30,851 bases of DNA, from positions 1-30,851 of the forward strand of contig URQY01000016.1 in assembly GCA_900550165.1 (NCBI GenBank), in the 5' to 3' direction. Shown piece after piece: positions 9,673 through 17,672 of the stretch (its first letter is position 1; each line of letters begins with the position of its first letter). This DNA is from an uncultured Eubacteriales bacterium. Lineage in GTDB: Bacteria; Bacillota; Clostridia; Oscillospirales; Oscillospiraceae. The notes beneath the pieces are model-generated. The model worked only from the letters and a program-made list of their open reading frames with translations. It ran no database searches and had not been told where the DNA came from. Both the position numbers and the translations under genes were made by a program.

Positions 9673-11642
9673 TATTGTTCGCTTTCCTTTCGCAGCTCGA
9701 TGATGCGGTCGCGCAGGATGGCGGCGTACTCGAATTCGAGCATACGGCTTGCCTCCTGCATCTGCTTTTCGAGCTTTCTGATCTCTTCGTCCCGCTCGCG
9801 CTCGGAGAGCTTGCGTTTTCCGCGGCGGCGGGCGGATTCCTCGTCCTTTTTCGAAATTTCGATGATCTCGCGCACGTCCTTGCGGATGGTCTGCGGGATG
9901 ATGCCGTGCGCCTTGTTGTAGTCGTCTTGGATCTGGCGGCGGCGCTCCGTCTCGTCCATCGCGCGGCGCATCGAAGGGGTGATCGTGTCGGCGTAGAGCA
10001 CGACGAGGCCGTCTGCGTTTCGCGCGGCGCGGCCGATGGTCTGGATGAGGCTTGTTTCGCTACGGAGGAAGCCTTCCTTATCCGCGTCCAAAATTGCGAC
10101 CATCGAGACCTCGGGGATGTCAAGTCCTTCGCGCAGGAGGTTGATGCCGACGAGCACGTCAAATTCGCCGAGGCGCAGGCCGCGGATGAGCTCCATGCGC
10201 TCGATGGTCTCCACATCCGCGTGCATATAGCGCACGCGGATGCCGACGCCCGTTAAATACTGCGTCAGGTCCTCGGCCATCTTTTTGGTCAGCGTGGTGA
10301 CGAGCACGCGCTCGTTGCGCGCGCTTCTCGCGTTGATCTCGCCGACGAGATCGTCGATCTGATTTTCGACGGGGCGCACCTCGACCTTCGGGTCTAAAAG
10401 CCCCGTCGGGCGGATGACCTGCTCGACGATCTGGCCCGCGCGGTCCTTTTCATAGTCGCCGGGCGTCGCGGAAACATAGATACGCTGGTGGACGCGCTGC
10501 TCGAATTCGTCGAATTTGAGCGGGCGGTTGTCGAACGCGCAGGGCAAGCGGAAGCCGTACTCGACAAGGCTCTCTTTGCGCGCGCGGTCGCCGTTGTACA
10601 TCGCGCGCACCTGCGGGAGCGTAACGTGGGATTCATCCACAAAGAGGAGAAAATCCTTGGGGAAGTAGTCGATGAGCGTCAGCGGCGGCGAGCCGACGGG
10701 ACGGCCGCTGATGACGCGGGAATAGTTCTCGATGCCCGTGCAGTAGCCCAGCTCGCGCAGCATCTCGATATCGTAGCGCGTGCGCTGGCGGATGCGCTGG
10801 GCCTCCACCGCCTTGCCCTCGGCCAAAAACTGCGCCTCGCGCTCGTCAAGCTCCTTGTCGATCTCGACAATGGCGCGCTCCAGCTTGTCTTTTGTCGTGA
10901 CATAGTGCGAGGCAGGGTAGATGGCGATGTGCTGGAGCGTGCGCGTCACCTGCCCGTTCACAGGATTGAATTCGCTGATGCGGTCGATCTCGTCGCCGAA
11001 GAATTCGACGCGCACGGCCTTGTCGCGATAGTACGCGGGGTAGAGCTCCACCGTATCGCCGCGCACGCGGAAGCGATTGCGCTCAAAGGCAACATCGTTG
11101 CGCTCGTAGCGGATCTCGATGAGCCGTTTCAATAGCTCGTCGCGCTCCATGGTCATGCCGGGGCGCAGCGAGATCATCAGCTTTTCAAAATCCTCCGGCT
11201 CGCCGAGGCCATAAATGCACGAGACGGAGGAGACGACGATGACGTCGCGCCGCTCGAGCAGAGCGCAGGTGGCGGAGAGGCGCAGGCGGTCGATCTCCTC
11301 GTTGGTCGAGGCGTCTTTGGCGATATAGGTGTCGGTGTGGGGGATATAGGCCTCGGGTTGGTAGTAGTCATAGTAAGAGACGAAGTATTCCACCGCGTTT
11401 TCGGGGAAAAACTCCTTGAACTCCGCGCACAGCTGCGCGGCAAGGGTCTTGTTGTGCGCCAGCACGAGCGTCGGCCGCTGGACCTTTTCGATGACGTTTG
11501 CCATCGTGAAGGTCTTGCCCGAGCCGGTCACGCCGAGCAGCACCTGCTCATCAAGCCCCAGTTCCACGCCGCGGGCAAGCTTTTCGATGGCCTGCGGCTG
11601 GTCGCCCGTGGGCTTGAAGGGCGCGTGCAGCTTAAATTCCAT
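9672..11642 (-). CDS. uvrB: Excinuclease ABC subunit B
   Basis: Central helicase-like subunit of nucleotide excision repair that verifies damage and recruits UvrC. The 656-residue protein shows Walker A GVTGSGKT (37-44), the beta-hairpin region YYDYYQPEAYIPHTDTYI, DESH box FVDESHV, YVSATPG, motif VI QTIGRAARN, and the C-terminal UvrB/UvrC coiled-coil IRKLEKQMQEASRMLEFEYAA. The open frame extends 75 codons upstream into radC. The ATG at 11642 gives the family start MEFKLHAPFKPTGDQP and has AGGGA before it. It overlaps radC by 11 bases. uvrC is not in the window. Confidence 0.98.
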   Translation of the reverse strand: MEFKLHAPFKPTGDQPQAIEKLARGVELGLDEQVLLGVTGSGKTFTMANVIEKVQRPTLVLAHNKTLAAQLCAEFKEFFPENAVEYFVSYYDYYQPEAYIPHTDTYIAKDASTNEEIDRLRLSATCALLERRDVIVVSSVSCIYGLGEPEDFEKLMISLRPGMTMERDELLKRLIEIRYERNDVAFERNRFRVRGDTVELYPAYYRDKAVRVEFFGDEIDRISEFNPVNGQVTRTLQHIAIYPASHYVTTKDKLERAIVEIDKELDEREAQFLAEGKAVEAQRIRQRTRYDIEMLRELGYCTGIENYSRVISGRPVGSPPLTLIDYFPKDFLLFVDESHVTLPQVRAMYNGDRARKESLVEYGFRLPCAFDNRPLKFDEFEQRVHQRIYVSATPGDYEKDRAGQIVEQVIRPTGLLDPKVEVRPVENQIDDLVGEINARSARNERVLVTTLTKKMAEDLTQYLTGVGIRVRYMHADVETIERMELIRGLRLGEFDVLVGINLLREGLDIPEVSMVAILDADKEGFLRSETSLIQTIGRAARNADGLVVLYADTITPSMRRAMDETERRRQIQDDYNKAHGIIPQTIRKDVREIIEISKKDEESARRRGKRKLSERERDEEIRKLEKQMQEASRMLEFEYAAILRDRIIELRKESEQ

Positions 11643-12333
11643 ATCCGTTTCCCTTTCTTTCGGGCAGAAGCCCGTTGTGCCGCAGCGAGACGAAGTCGTC
11701 GTCCGCGACGATGATGTGGTCGGCAAGCTCGACGCCCACGGTGCGCAGCGCGTCGAAGATTGAGAGCGTGGTCGCATTGTCAACAGGCGAGGGGAGCGCC
11801 ACGCCGCTGGGGTGATTGTGGGCGAGCAGCACGCTGCTCGCGCCGCACTTGAGCGCGTTTTCCACAATTATTCGCATATTGAGCTGGACACTGTCCGTGT
11901 CGCCCTCGGCGACCAGGTGGCAGGCAAGGAGGCGGCCCTTGGCGTCCAGACACGCTTCGTAGAGCTTTTCCTCCCGCTCGCCGAAAAAGAGGTCTAAAAA
12001 GTATGCGCCCGCCTGCTCGGTATCGCTCAGCACCGTTTCGTGCGCGCCGGCGGAGGCGCGGATGCGGCGCATCAGCGGGAACATGAGCGAGAGGAGCGTC
12101 GAGGCGTTCTCGCCGATGCCGTCAACCTCCTCCAATGCCTCGCGGTCGGCGGAAAAGACCGCGTCGAGCGAGCCGAATTTTTCCATCAGCCGGTGCGCGA
12201 TGGGATTGGTGTCCTGCCGCGGCACGGCATAATAGAGGAGAAGCTCCAGCACCTCATGGTCGGCGAACGCATCGAGCCCGTGGGCGCGGAACTGTTCCTT
12301 TTTACGCGCGCGGTGTCCTTCATGTACCGGCAT
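11632..12333 (-). CDS. radC: RadC family JAB-domain protein
   Basis: RadC/YicR family: an N-terminal helix-hairpin-helix region followed by a JAB1/MPN-like metalloprotease-fold domain. The biological role is unsettled. Older repair claims for RadC were not upheld. The 233 residues carry LEEVDGIGENAS (HhH) and the metal motif AHNHPSGVALPSPVD (His-x-His followed by Ser and Asp). The ATG at 12333 is chosen over one six codons upstream because GGAGGGAGG lies seven bases before it. It heads the radC-uvrB-ybaK unit. Confidence 0.93.
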   Translation of the reverse strand: MPVHEGHRARKKEQFRAHGLDAFADHEVLELLLYYAVPRQDTNPIAHRLMEKFGSLDAVFSADREALEEVDGIGENASTLLSLMFPLMRRIRASAGAHETVLSDTEQAGAYFLDLFFGEREEKLYEACLDAKGRLLACHLVAEGDTDSVQLNMRIIVENALKCGASSVLLAHNHPSGVALPSPVDNATTLSIFDALRTVGVELADHIIVADDDFVSLRHNGLLPERKGNGYGI

Positions 12334-12402
12334 GGCTGGTCCTCCCTCCATCTTTTTGCCGCAAAAGGCGGTGATCTTCTCCTATTTTTGTCTTAATATT
12401 GT

Positions 12403-12431
12403 ATTTTATCACGGCTTCAAAAATCGTACAA
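12403..12431 (-). promoter_or_regulatory. Sigma-A promoter of radC-uvrB-ybaK
   Basis: TTGTAC (12426-12431), a 17-bp spacer and TAAAAT (12403-12408) read on the minus strand, about 70 bases upstream of radC. No Firmicute LexA-type box (CGAAC-N4-GTTCG) was noticed next to it. Confidence 0.7.
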
Positions 12432-12469
12432 GTGTTTTTTGTGCTTTTCTGCCGCCCTGCCGGAGGATA

Positions 12470-12552
12470 AGCAGGCTTGCTTCTTTAAGCAAAAGGAGAA
12501 AAGTCCCGCTTTTTCTGCGGACTTCGCCGTGCGGCGTTTACAAGCCGCGCCC
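12470..12552. other. Hairpin-rich gap between radC and the transporter gene
   Basis: Three short stem-loops lie in tandem: GCTTGCTTCTTTAAGCAA (12475 region), CCGC-TTTTT-rich GCGG (about 12508-12520), and GCGGC/GCCGC (12533-12550) overlapping the transporter -35. They may end antisense transcription or shape the leader. I see no gene here. Confidence 0.35.
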
Positions 12553-12566
12553 CGATACGGTAGAAT
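12537..12566 (+). promoter_or_regulatory. Sigma-A promoter of the FNT transporter gene
   Basis: TTTACA (12537-12542), an 18-bp spacer and TAGAAT (12561-12566) lie 33 bases upstream of the start. The -35 falls inside a GCGGC/GCCGC hairpin sequence. Confidence 0.6.
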
Positions 12567-12598
12567 AAACGCACTACACAGCTTGGAGGGATCCCTGC

Positions 12599-13210
12599 AT
12601 GAAGCCTATTTTTCTCTCTGCGGTGCTCGCCGGCGCTTCTATCGCCCTTGGCGGCACGGTATTTCTGTCGGTGGAAAATACGGTCATCGGCTCGCTTTTC
12701 TTCACGATTGGGCTCTTTGTCGTCTGCACGCGCGGGCTGCACCTCTTCACGGGCAAGGTCTGCTATCTGTTCGACAACGACGCTTCCTATGCCAAAGCGC
12801 TGCCGGTCATCTGGCTGGGAAACCTTGTAGGGACGGTGCTCGTCGCGGCGGCGGAGCAGCTCACGCGCCTTGCCGTGCTGGACGAACGCGCCCGGGCCAT
12901 CTGTGAGCTGAAGCTCTCCGAGCCGCTGCTCGGTGCGTTTCTCCTTGCCGTCTTCTGCAACGTGATGATCTATATCGCCGTTGAGGGCTACCGCTCCGTC
13001 CCGCACGAGCTCGGCAAATACCTCGCGCTCTTTTTCGGCGTGAGCGTGTTCATCCTCTGCGGCTTTGAGCACTGCGTTGCCAATATGTACTACTTCACGA
13101 TGGGCGGTGCGTGGAGCGCGCGGACGCTTGGATATCTTCTTGTGATGACGCTGGGCAATGCCGTCGGCGGCGTGATCGGACCGCTGGCGCGCAGACTGCT
13201 GCCCCGCTGA
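12599..13210 (+). CDS. Formate/nitrite transporter family protein (short form)
   Basis: Polytopic membrane protein of the FNT (FocA/NirC/HSC) family, which conducts small monovalent anions such as formate, nitrite or hydrosulfide. The 203 residues are mostly hydrophobic, with about six helices. Diagnostic motifs are FCNVMIYIAVE (119-129) and CGFEHCVANMYY (154-165), where His158 matches the pore histidine of FocA. It is clearly shorter than FocA or NirC (about 260-285). It starts inside the first helix and has a reduced LFTGKVCYLF loop at 49-58. GGAGG precedes the ATG. It is a monocistronic plus-strand gene between minus-strand blocks. The substrate cannot be assigned. Confidence 0.85.
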   Translation: MKPIFLSAVLAGASIALGGTVFLSVENTVIGSLFFTIGLFVVCTRGLHLFTGKVCYLFDNDASYAKALPVIWLGNLVGTVLVAAAEQLTRLAVLDERARAICELKLSEPLLGAFLLAVFCNVMIYIAVEGYRSVPHELGKYLALFFGVSVFILCGFEHCVANMYYFTMGGAWSARTLGYLLVMTLGNAVGGVIGPLARRLLPR

Positions 13211-13230
13211 GCGTGCGTCTTCCAAAAAAC

Positions 13231-13277
13231 AAACCGGCGGGTACGCGCTCAAAGCTGCGTATCCGCCGGTTTTTCCA
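13231..13277 (+). terminator. Intrinsic terminator of the FNT gene
   Basis: Sixteen-bp arms (13231-13246, 13257-13272) with one G-T wobble and a 10-nt loop are followed by TTTTT. It starts 21 bases past the stop. On the minus strand it could also end the exoA-13295 unit, whose stop is at 13295, so it probably serves both convergent genes. Confidence 0.87.
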
Positions 13278-13294
13278 CAGGCTGTGGAGAAGCT

Positions 13295-13528
13295 TCAGTT
13301 TTTTCCGCGCTGGTTTTTCAGCACGCCGAGGTGCTTGCAGATCGTGTACGCCAGCACGATCATTGCCGCAGAGGTGCCGAATGCGGTCACCATTTTCCCC
13401 GTTTCCGACAATCCGATCACGCCCGAGGCGAACAGCACCGTGACCACAAGGCCGACAAGCAGAGCCGCGCCGCTGAAAAGCAGAGCAATACCCGTGCCGC
13501 GGGCCAGTTCCTTCTTTCCAAGCTTCAT
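13295..13528 (-). CDS. Small two-helix membrane protein of unknown function
   Basis: The 77-residue protein has two hydrophobic segments, about 13-33 (GIALLFSGAALLVGLVVTVL) and 46-62 (MVTAFGTSAAMIVLAYT), with a basic C-terminus (KNQRGKN). I do not recognise a family. The long frame runs through exoA. The ATG at 13528 is chosen because GGAGGAAG lies before it and it overlaps the exoA stop as ATGA. It is the last gene of that unit. Confidence 0.75.
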   Translation of the reverse strand: MKLGKKELARGTGIALLFSGAALLVGLVVTVLFASGVIGLSETGKMVTAFGTSAAMIVLAYTICKHLGVLKNQRGKN

Positions 13529-14289
13529 TTTGCTTCCTCCTTCAGCTCCAGCAGCACCGGGCAGTGGTCGCTGCCCATGACCTCCGGCAGAATATCCGCG
13601 TTTTCGATGCGGGAGTGCAGGCGCTCGGAGACGATGAAATAGTCGATGCGCCAACCGACGTTCCGCGCGCGCGACTGTGCGCGGTAGCTCCACCACGAAT
13701 AGGCGTCCGTTTTGTCGGGATACAGCGTGCGGAACGAATCGAGAAAGCCCGAGGACAGAAGCTGCGTCATCTTGCCGCGCTCCTCGTCGGAAAAGCCAGG
13801 GTTGAAGTGATTCGTCTTCGGATTTTTGAGGTCGATCTCCTCGTGTGCGACGTTCAGGTCCCCGCAGTACACGACGGGCTTGATCGTGTCGAGCGCGCAG
13901 AGGTATTCGCGCAGATCATCCTCCCATGCCATGCGGTAGGAAAGGCGGCGCAGCTCGTCCTGCGAGTTCGGCGTGTAGCAGCAGACAAGGTAAAAGTCCG
14001 GATATTCACAGGTGATGACACGCCCCTCGTGGCGGTGCACATCCTCGCCGAAGTCATAGCTCACTGAGAGCGGCTCGCGCTTGGTGAAGACCGCCGTGCC
14101 GGAATAGCCCTTTTTCTCCGCGCTGTTCCAGTAGATGTGGTACTGCGGCAGGTCGAGTTCGATCTGATGCGGCTGCAATTTCGTCTCCTGTAAGCAGATG
14201 ACGTCTGCGTCGATGAAATTCACAAAATCCAAAAAGCCCTTGCCAATGCACGCGCGCAGGCCGTTGACGTTCCATGAAATCAGTTTCAT
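13525..14289 (-). CDS. exoA: Exodeoxyribonuclease III / AP endonuclease (ExoA, Xth)
   Basis: Base-excision repair AP endonuclease of the EEP family. It cuts 5' of abasic sites and removes 3' blocks. The 254-residue protein shows MKLISWNVNGLRA, CLQETKL (catalytic Glu near 36), the YTPNS motif (about 106), GDLNVAHEEID (Asp/Asn pair near 147-149), WRIDYF and the final GSDHCPV catalytic Asp-His. The ATG at 14289 has GGAGGAG upstream and replaces a frame start 33 codons earlier. It is translationally coupled to the small membrane gene downstream. Confidence 0.97.
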   Translation of the reverse strand: MKLISWNVNGLRACIGKGFLDFVNFIDADVICLQETKLQPHQIELDLPQYHIYWNSAEKKGYSGTAVFTKREPLSVSYDFGEDVHRHEGRVITCEYPDFYLVCCYTPNSQDELRRLSYRMAWEDDLREYLCALDTIKPVVYCGDLNVAHEEIDLKNPKTNHFNPGFSDEERGKMTQLLSSGFLDSFRTLYPDKTDAYSWWSYRAQSRARNVGWRIDYFIVSERLHSRIENADILPEVMGSDHCPVLLELKEEAK

Positions 14290-14327
14290 TGGGGAAAGCT
14301 CCTCCAAAAGTTTTTGATGGTGTGACC

Positions 14328-14356
14328 ATTGTACTATCGGCGGGGGATAAAAGCAA
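14328..14356 (-). promoter_or_regulatory. Sigma-A promoter of exoA
   Basis: TTGCTT (14351-14356), a 17-bp spacer and TACAAT (14328-14333) on the minus strand, about 39 bases before the exoA start. Confidence 0.65.
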
Positions 14357-14396
14357 TAAAAATCGCGGTTTTCCCCGGCGCAGCGCAAAGGGGTGC

Positions 14397-14436
14397 AAAA
14401 AAAGAGCCTCTCTCCTTTTCAAGAGATAGGCTCTTT
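14397..14436 (-). terminator. Intrinsic terminator of the rpmH-jag cluster
   Basis: Fourteen-base arms (14401-14414 and 14423-14436) with one mismatch, GAGCC core and TTTTCAAG-type loop. On the minus strand a run of seven T follows. It starts 37 bases past the jag stop and separates the cluster from exoA. Confidence 0.87.
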
Positions 14437-14472
14437 CCTCTTTTTGACGGATCTGCGGGGCAGACGCGCACC

Positions 14473-15363
14473 TTACGCCTTCGTGCGGTCGTAGGACACG
14501 ACGACGCGGCGGTTGGGCTCGGTGCCGATAGAGAACGTGGTCACGCCCGGCGTATCCTGAAGCGCCGTGTGGATGACGTGTCGCTCGTAGGCGTTCATCG
14601 GCTCGAGGGTGACGTTGCGGCGGTACTTGGTGACCTTACCGGCGACCTTCTCCGCCAGACGCTCGAGGCTCTGCTCGCGCTTTTCGCGGTAATTCTCGGC
14701 ATCGACCTGCACGCGGGCGCGGTTTTTCTCGCTGCCGCGGTTGATGCTGTAATTCGTCAACTGCTGGATGGCGTCGAGCGTTTCACCGCGGCGGCCGATC
14801 AGCGCGCCGAGCTTTTCGCCCTCGAGCAGGACCTTGTAGCGGCCCTTCTCGACCTCGTAGACCTTGACCTCGGCATTGGAATCCATGTGCTCAAGGAGAC
14901 CTTTGAGGAAGGCGTGGATCTGCTCGCTCTTTTCATCGCGGCACTCTTCGCCGAGGTCGACGGCCGGAGCCTTCGGCTGCGGCGCGGGACGCTCGGCGCG
15001 GGGCGCGCGCTCGCGGCGGTCTTCGCGTGCGGGACGCTCGCTTCTCTCACTTCTGCCGCTGCTCTTCTTCTGCAGCACCTCGGGGGCATACAGGGGAGCG
15101 GCGGTCTTGGCTGCGGGGGCGGTTTCAACTTTCTTTTCGGGCTTGGGTGCGGCAGGCTGCGGGGCGGGCTTGACCTCTTCGGCCTTGCCGTCGTCATAGC
15201 TCACGCGAACGCGCGCGGGCGCGCTGCCGATGCCGAGGAATCCGGACTTGGCACGCTCGAGGATCTCGACGGAGACGTCGTCTCTGTCCATCTTCAGCTG
15301 AGCGAGCGCGCTCTGGATCGCCTCGTCCTCCGTCTTGCCCGTTACGTCAATAAACTTGATCAT
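14473..15363 (-). CDS. khpB: KhpB / Jag / EloR RNA-binding protein
   Basis: RNA-binding protein that with KhpA affects cell elongation and division in Firmicutes. The 296 residues divide into a Jag-N domain (1-55, with KSGFLGIGS), a low-complexity linker rich in Pro, Ala, Arg and Glu (60-138), a KH domain (about 165-215, GxxG loop IGRRG at 189-193) and an R3H domain (225-292, Arg261 and His265 as R-x3-H). It follows yidC by 21 bases, the usual order. The usual downstream mnmE-mnmG pair is absent and a terminator follows instead. Confidence 0.95.
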   Translation of the reverse strand: MIKFIDVTGKTEDEAIQSALAQLKMDRDDVSVEILERAKSGFLGIGSAPARVRVSYDDGKAEEVKPAPQPAAPKPEKKVETAPAAKTAAPLYAPEVLQKKSSGRSERSERPAREDRRERAPRAERPAPQPKAPAVDLGEECRDEKSEQIHAFLKGLLEHMDSNAEVKVYEVEKGRYKVLLEGEKLGALIGRRGETLDAIQQLTNYSINRGSEKNRARVQVDAENYREKREQSLERLAEKVAGKVTKYRRNVTLEPMNAYERHVIHTALQDTPGVTTFSIGTEPNRRVVVSYDRTKA

Positions 15364-15384
15364 TCAGACAAGCTCCTTATGTTT

Positions 15385-16506
15385 TTATTCGCCGTAATGC
15401 TCGGGGTCGTAGGAGCGGCCGCGGGCATAGGGGCGGTCGCCGACGCGACCGTTTTCATTGGTGGAGTTTTTCTTCTTGTTGGATTTGTTCGCCTGCTTTT
15501 CCGCGCGCTTTTCCTTCAGCGTCTTCTTCTCCGCTTCCTCGGCGGCGATCTTACGCTGCTGCTCGCGGGCGGCTTCCATGCGGCGCAGACGGTCGTCGCG
15601 CTTCTGCTTTTCTCTCTCGCTGAGCTCGTCCTCCATGTGGCTCTTATAGTACTTGGTCAGAACCTTTTCCTGGATGGCGTAGAGCAGCGAGTTGACGATC
15701 CAGTAGACGCCGAGAGCCGCGGGCAGCGTAAAGCCAATCCACAGCGACATGAGCGGCATCATCCACATCATCATGCGGCTGGAACGGGCGGTGGCGTCGT
15801 TGCCTTCGGTGGCAACGTTGCCGGCCATGGACGCCTTGGACTGCAAAAAGCTCAAAGCGGCGGAGATGAAGGGGATGAGCACCACGCCGATGATGGGCCA
15901 GCCTCCGGTGAAGAAGTCCTTCCACACATCGCCCGGCATGACCGTGAGGTCAAGGCCGAGGAAATTGTAGTTCACGTTGAGAAGACCGTCAAACTTGCCG
16001 GAAAAATCCGCAAAGTTGTCGGAAATGAACTTGGCAAGGCCGATCTCCTCATAGCCCTTGCGCACGAGCTCGGCATTGTAGCCCAGGGTGGTGGCAAGGG
16101 TCGTGATCTCCGTCACGACGTCCTTGGAGAGCATCATGAAGCGGCTGAGCGGCTGACGGATGATGGAATACAGAGCGATGAGGATGGGGAAGGGCAGGAA
16201 ACTCCAGAGGCATCCGCTCATGGGGTTCACGCCCTCCTGGGCATAGAGCATCTGCATCTCTTCGTTCATGCGCTGGGGATTGTTGGCATATTTCGTCTGG
16301 ATCTCTTTGATCTTGGGCTGGAAGAGATTCATGCGCATCATGCTCTTTTTCGACTTCATCTGGAAGGGAAGCGTGATGAGCTTCACGACGAGCGTGAAGA
16401 GCACCAGCGCCCAGCCGTAGGAGCCGGTCAGCTCATAAAAGGTGCGCAGGATCCAGGCGAAGGGAACGCAAATGTAGTAACCAATGATAGAAAAAATATT
16501 CTGCAT
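15385..16506 (-). CDS. yidC: Membrane protein insertase YidC
   Basis: Oxa1/YidC-type insertase that places membrane proteins in the bilayer, alone or with SecYEG. The 373-residue protein has five likely membrane segments, the first at 4-20 and the catalytic groove beginning with LVVKLITLPFQMKSKKS. The usual groove arginine is a lysine here. It has no lipobox cysteine, unlike SpoIIIJ, and ends in a long basic tail (EREKQKRDDRLRRME onward), likely ribosome-facing. The ATG at 16506 has GGAGG 12 nt upstream. The open frame runs on into yidD but that extension is not supported. Confidence 0.95.
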   Translation of the reverse strand: MQNIFSIIGYYICVPFAWILRTFYELTGSYGWALVLFTLVVKLITLPFQMKSKKSMMRMNLFQPKIKEIQTKYANNPQRMNEEMQMLYAQEGVNPMSGCLWSFLPFPILIALYSIIRQPLSRFMMLSKDVVTEITTLATTLGYNAELVRKGYEEIGLAKFISDNFADFSGKFDGLLNVNYNFLGLDLTVMPGDVWKDFFTGGWPIIGVVLIPFISAALSFLQSKASMAGNVATEGNDATARSSRMMMWMMPLMSLWIGFTLPAALGVYWIVNSLLYAIQEKVLTKYYKSHMEDELSEREKQKRDDRLRRMEAAREQQRKIAAEEAEKKTLKEKRAEKQANKSNKKKNSTNENGRVGDRPYARGRSYDPEHYGE

Positions 16507-16538
16507 GGTTTCGGTTTCCTCCGTGGTTTTAGGTTCGG

Positions 16539-16754
16539 TCACGGGACCGGGTCGTAGATCTTTCCGCCCTTGTAGAACGGATGGCACCGCATGATACGCC
16601 TGAAAGCAAGCCAGCCCCCCTTGGCAGCGCCGTACTTCTCGATGGCCTCGAGCGCGTACTGCGAGCAGGTGGGGATAAAGCGGCAGCAGGGGGGACGGTA
16701 GGGCGAGATGGCCCTGCGGTAAAACCGCACGAGCCAAAGCATGAGTTTTTTCAT
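16539..16754 (-). CDS. yidD: Membrane protein insertion efficiency factor YidD
   Basis: Small amphipathic membrane-associated protein that helps YidC-dependent insertion. The 71 residues hold the full signature: AISPYRPPCCRFIPTCSQYALEAI, then GGWLAFRRIMRCHPF and DPVP at the end. The ATG at 16754 overlaps the rnpA stop (ATGA). A start 11 codons earlier is rejected for lack of a site and because MKKLMLWLVRFYRR is the family start. Confidence 0.95.
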   Translation of the reverse strand: MKKLMLWLVRFYRRAISPYRPPCCRFIPTCSQYALEAIEKYGAAKGGWLAFRRIMRCHPFYKGGKIYDPVP

Positions 16755-17095
16755 GTCCGCGTCTCCCATAAATCGAGCTTTTTGCACGTTTTTTCAAATG
16801 CGCGTTTGAGCTCCCAGTAATCCGCCTTTGCCGCACGGGTGCGGCCGACGACGATGATATCGTAGCCCTGCTTCATACTGCCCTGGCTCAGCCGGAAGAT
16901 CTCGCGGATGCGGCGGCGGACGCGGTTGCGCACGACAGCGTGGCCGAGTTTGGTGCTGACCGTGATGCCGAGGCGGTTGTGTCCGAGCCGATTTTTGCGG
17001 TAATACACCACAAGGCAGGACGAAACACCGGACTTGCCCTTAGCGTACATCCGGCGAAATTCGTAATTCTGCTTGATGGTGGTGGTGCTTTTCAC
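16751..17095 (-). CDS. rnpA: Ribonuclease P protein component
   Basis: Protein subunit of RNase P, which matures the 5' ends of tRNAs. The 114 residues include the basic RNR motif region GHAVVRNRVRRRIREIFR (about 51-68), the FRRMYAKGKSG entry and the RTRAAKADYWELKRAFEK tail. The start is a GTG at 17095 with GGGAGAC upstream. It is transcribed from the rpmH promoter and translationally coupled to yidD. A hairpin lies between it and rpmH. Confidence 0.96.
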   Translation of the reverse strand: MKSTTTIKQNYEFRRMYAKGKSGVSSCLVVYYRKNRLGHNRLGITVSTKLGHAVVRNRVRRRIREIFRLSQGSMKQGYDIIVVGRTRAAKADYWELKRAFEKTCKKLDLWETRT

Positions 17096-17139
17096 GCGAA
17101 GTCTCCCTGCTCAGCGCAGTTTTGCCTGCATAGCCTGCA

Positions 17140-17178
17140 AGGGACGGCGATCGAAACAAAATTTCATCGGCCGTCCCT
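17140..17178 (-). other. Hairpin between rpmH and rnpA
   Basis: Arms AGGGACGGC (17140-17148) and GCCGTCCCT (17170-17178), with GAT/ATC extending the stem past a bulged G, lie in the 127-base rpmH-rnpA gap. No T-run follows on the minus strand. It looks like a processing or stability element or a partial attenuator, allowing more L34 than RnpA to be made. Confidence 0.55.
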
Positions 17179-17222
17179 CATTGTTTCATCTGTAGCATAC
17201 GATACGCAAGTTGCCCCCGCTC

Positions 17223-17363
17223 TTAGTGGGTGAGACGGGCGCGGCCGCGTGCACGACGGCGGGCAATGACCTTGCGGCCGTTGGCAGTGGACATTCTCTT
17301 GCGGAAGCCATGCTCCTTGGAGCGCTGGATCTTCTTGGGCTGATAGGTGCGAGAAGTAGCCAT
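17223..17363 (-). CDS. rpmH: 50S ribosomal protein L34
   Basis: Large-subunit ribosomal protein, 46 residues, below the usual size cut for gene tracks. Translation gives MATSRTYQPKKIQRSKEHGF, then RKRMSTANGRKVIARRRARG and RARLTH, the classic L34 sequence with a short N-terminal variation. AGGAGGT lies eight bases before the ATG. It is the first gene of the rpmH-rnpA-yidD-yidC-jag unit. The promoter at 17499-17527 matches consensus exactly. Confidence 0.97.
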   Translation of the reverse strand: MATSRTYQPKKIQRSKEHGFRKRMSTANGRKVIARRRARGRARLTH

Positions 17364-17419
17364 TTCGTTTTACCTCCTGAAAAAATTTTACCGGCAGAGC
17401 CTTTTGCGGGTCTCTGCAC

Positions 17420-17460
17420 TTACTCGACGGCGGGTGAGGTCTCCCTCACGGACCGCAGTT
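17420..17460 (-). other. Structured rpmH leader
   Basis: In the predicted 130-base leader on the minus strand, GTGAGG-GAGA-CCTCAC forms a perfect six-pair tetraloop hairpin near 17435-17450. A GCAGAG/CTCTGC stem lies nearer the gene. Leader structure is common for L34. The function is unknown here. Confidence 0.45.
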
Positions 17461-17498
17461 GACATAAAATTGCGTCACTCTACAGAAACGCACGGAGT

Positions 17499-17527
17499 AT
17501 TATATCGTTTTCGCCCCATTCTGTCAA
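17499..17527 (-). promoter_or_regulatory. Consensus promoter of rpmH
   Basis: TTGACA (17522-17527), exactly 17 bases and TATAAT (17499-17504) give a perfect sigma-A promoter, divergent from dnaA. Confidence 0.93.
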
Positions 17528-17672
17528 CCAAAAGTTCAGGTTTTTTGTAAGAATGCACGGTATCACAAACCCTTGTGACGAAATGAAAATTCTCCCGCAA
17601 GATATTGTTTTTTATGCCCGTTTTTTCCTTCGGAGCCGGTTTGAAAACGGCATTTTATATTTAGAATATGTA

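Noticed and set aside
14329..16557. 742-codon plus-strand frame antisense to jag and yidC
   Set aside because: Shadow of well-supported genes, with no family features.
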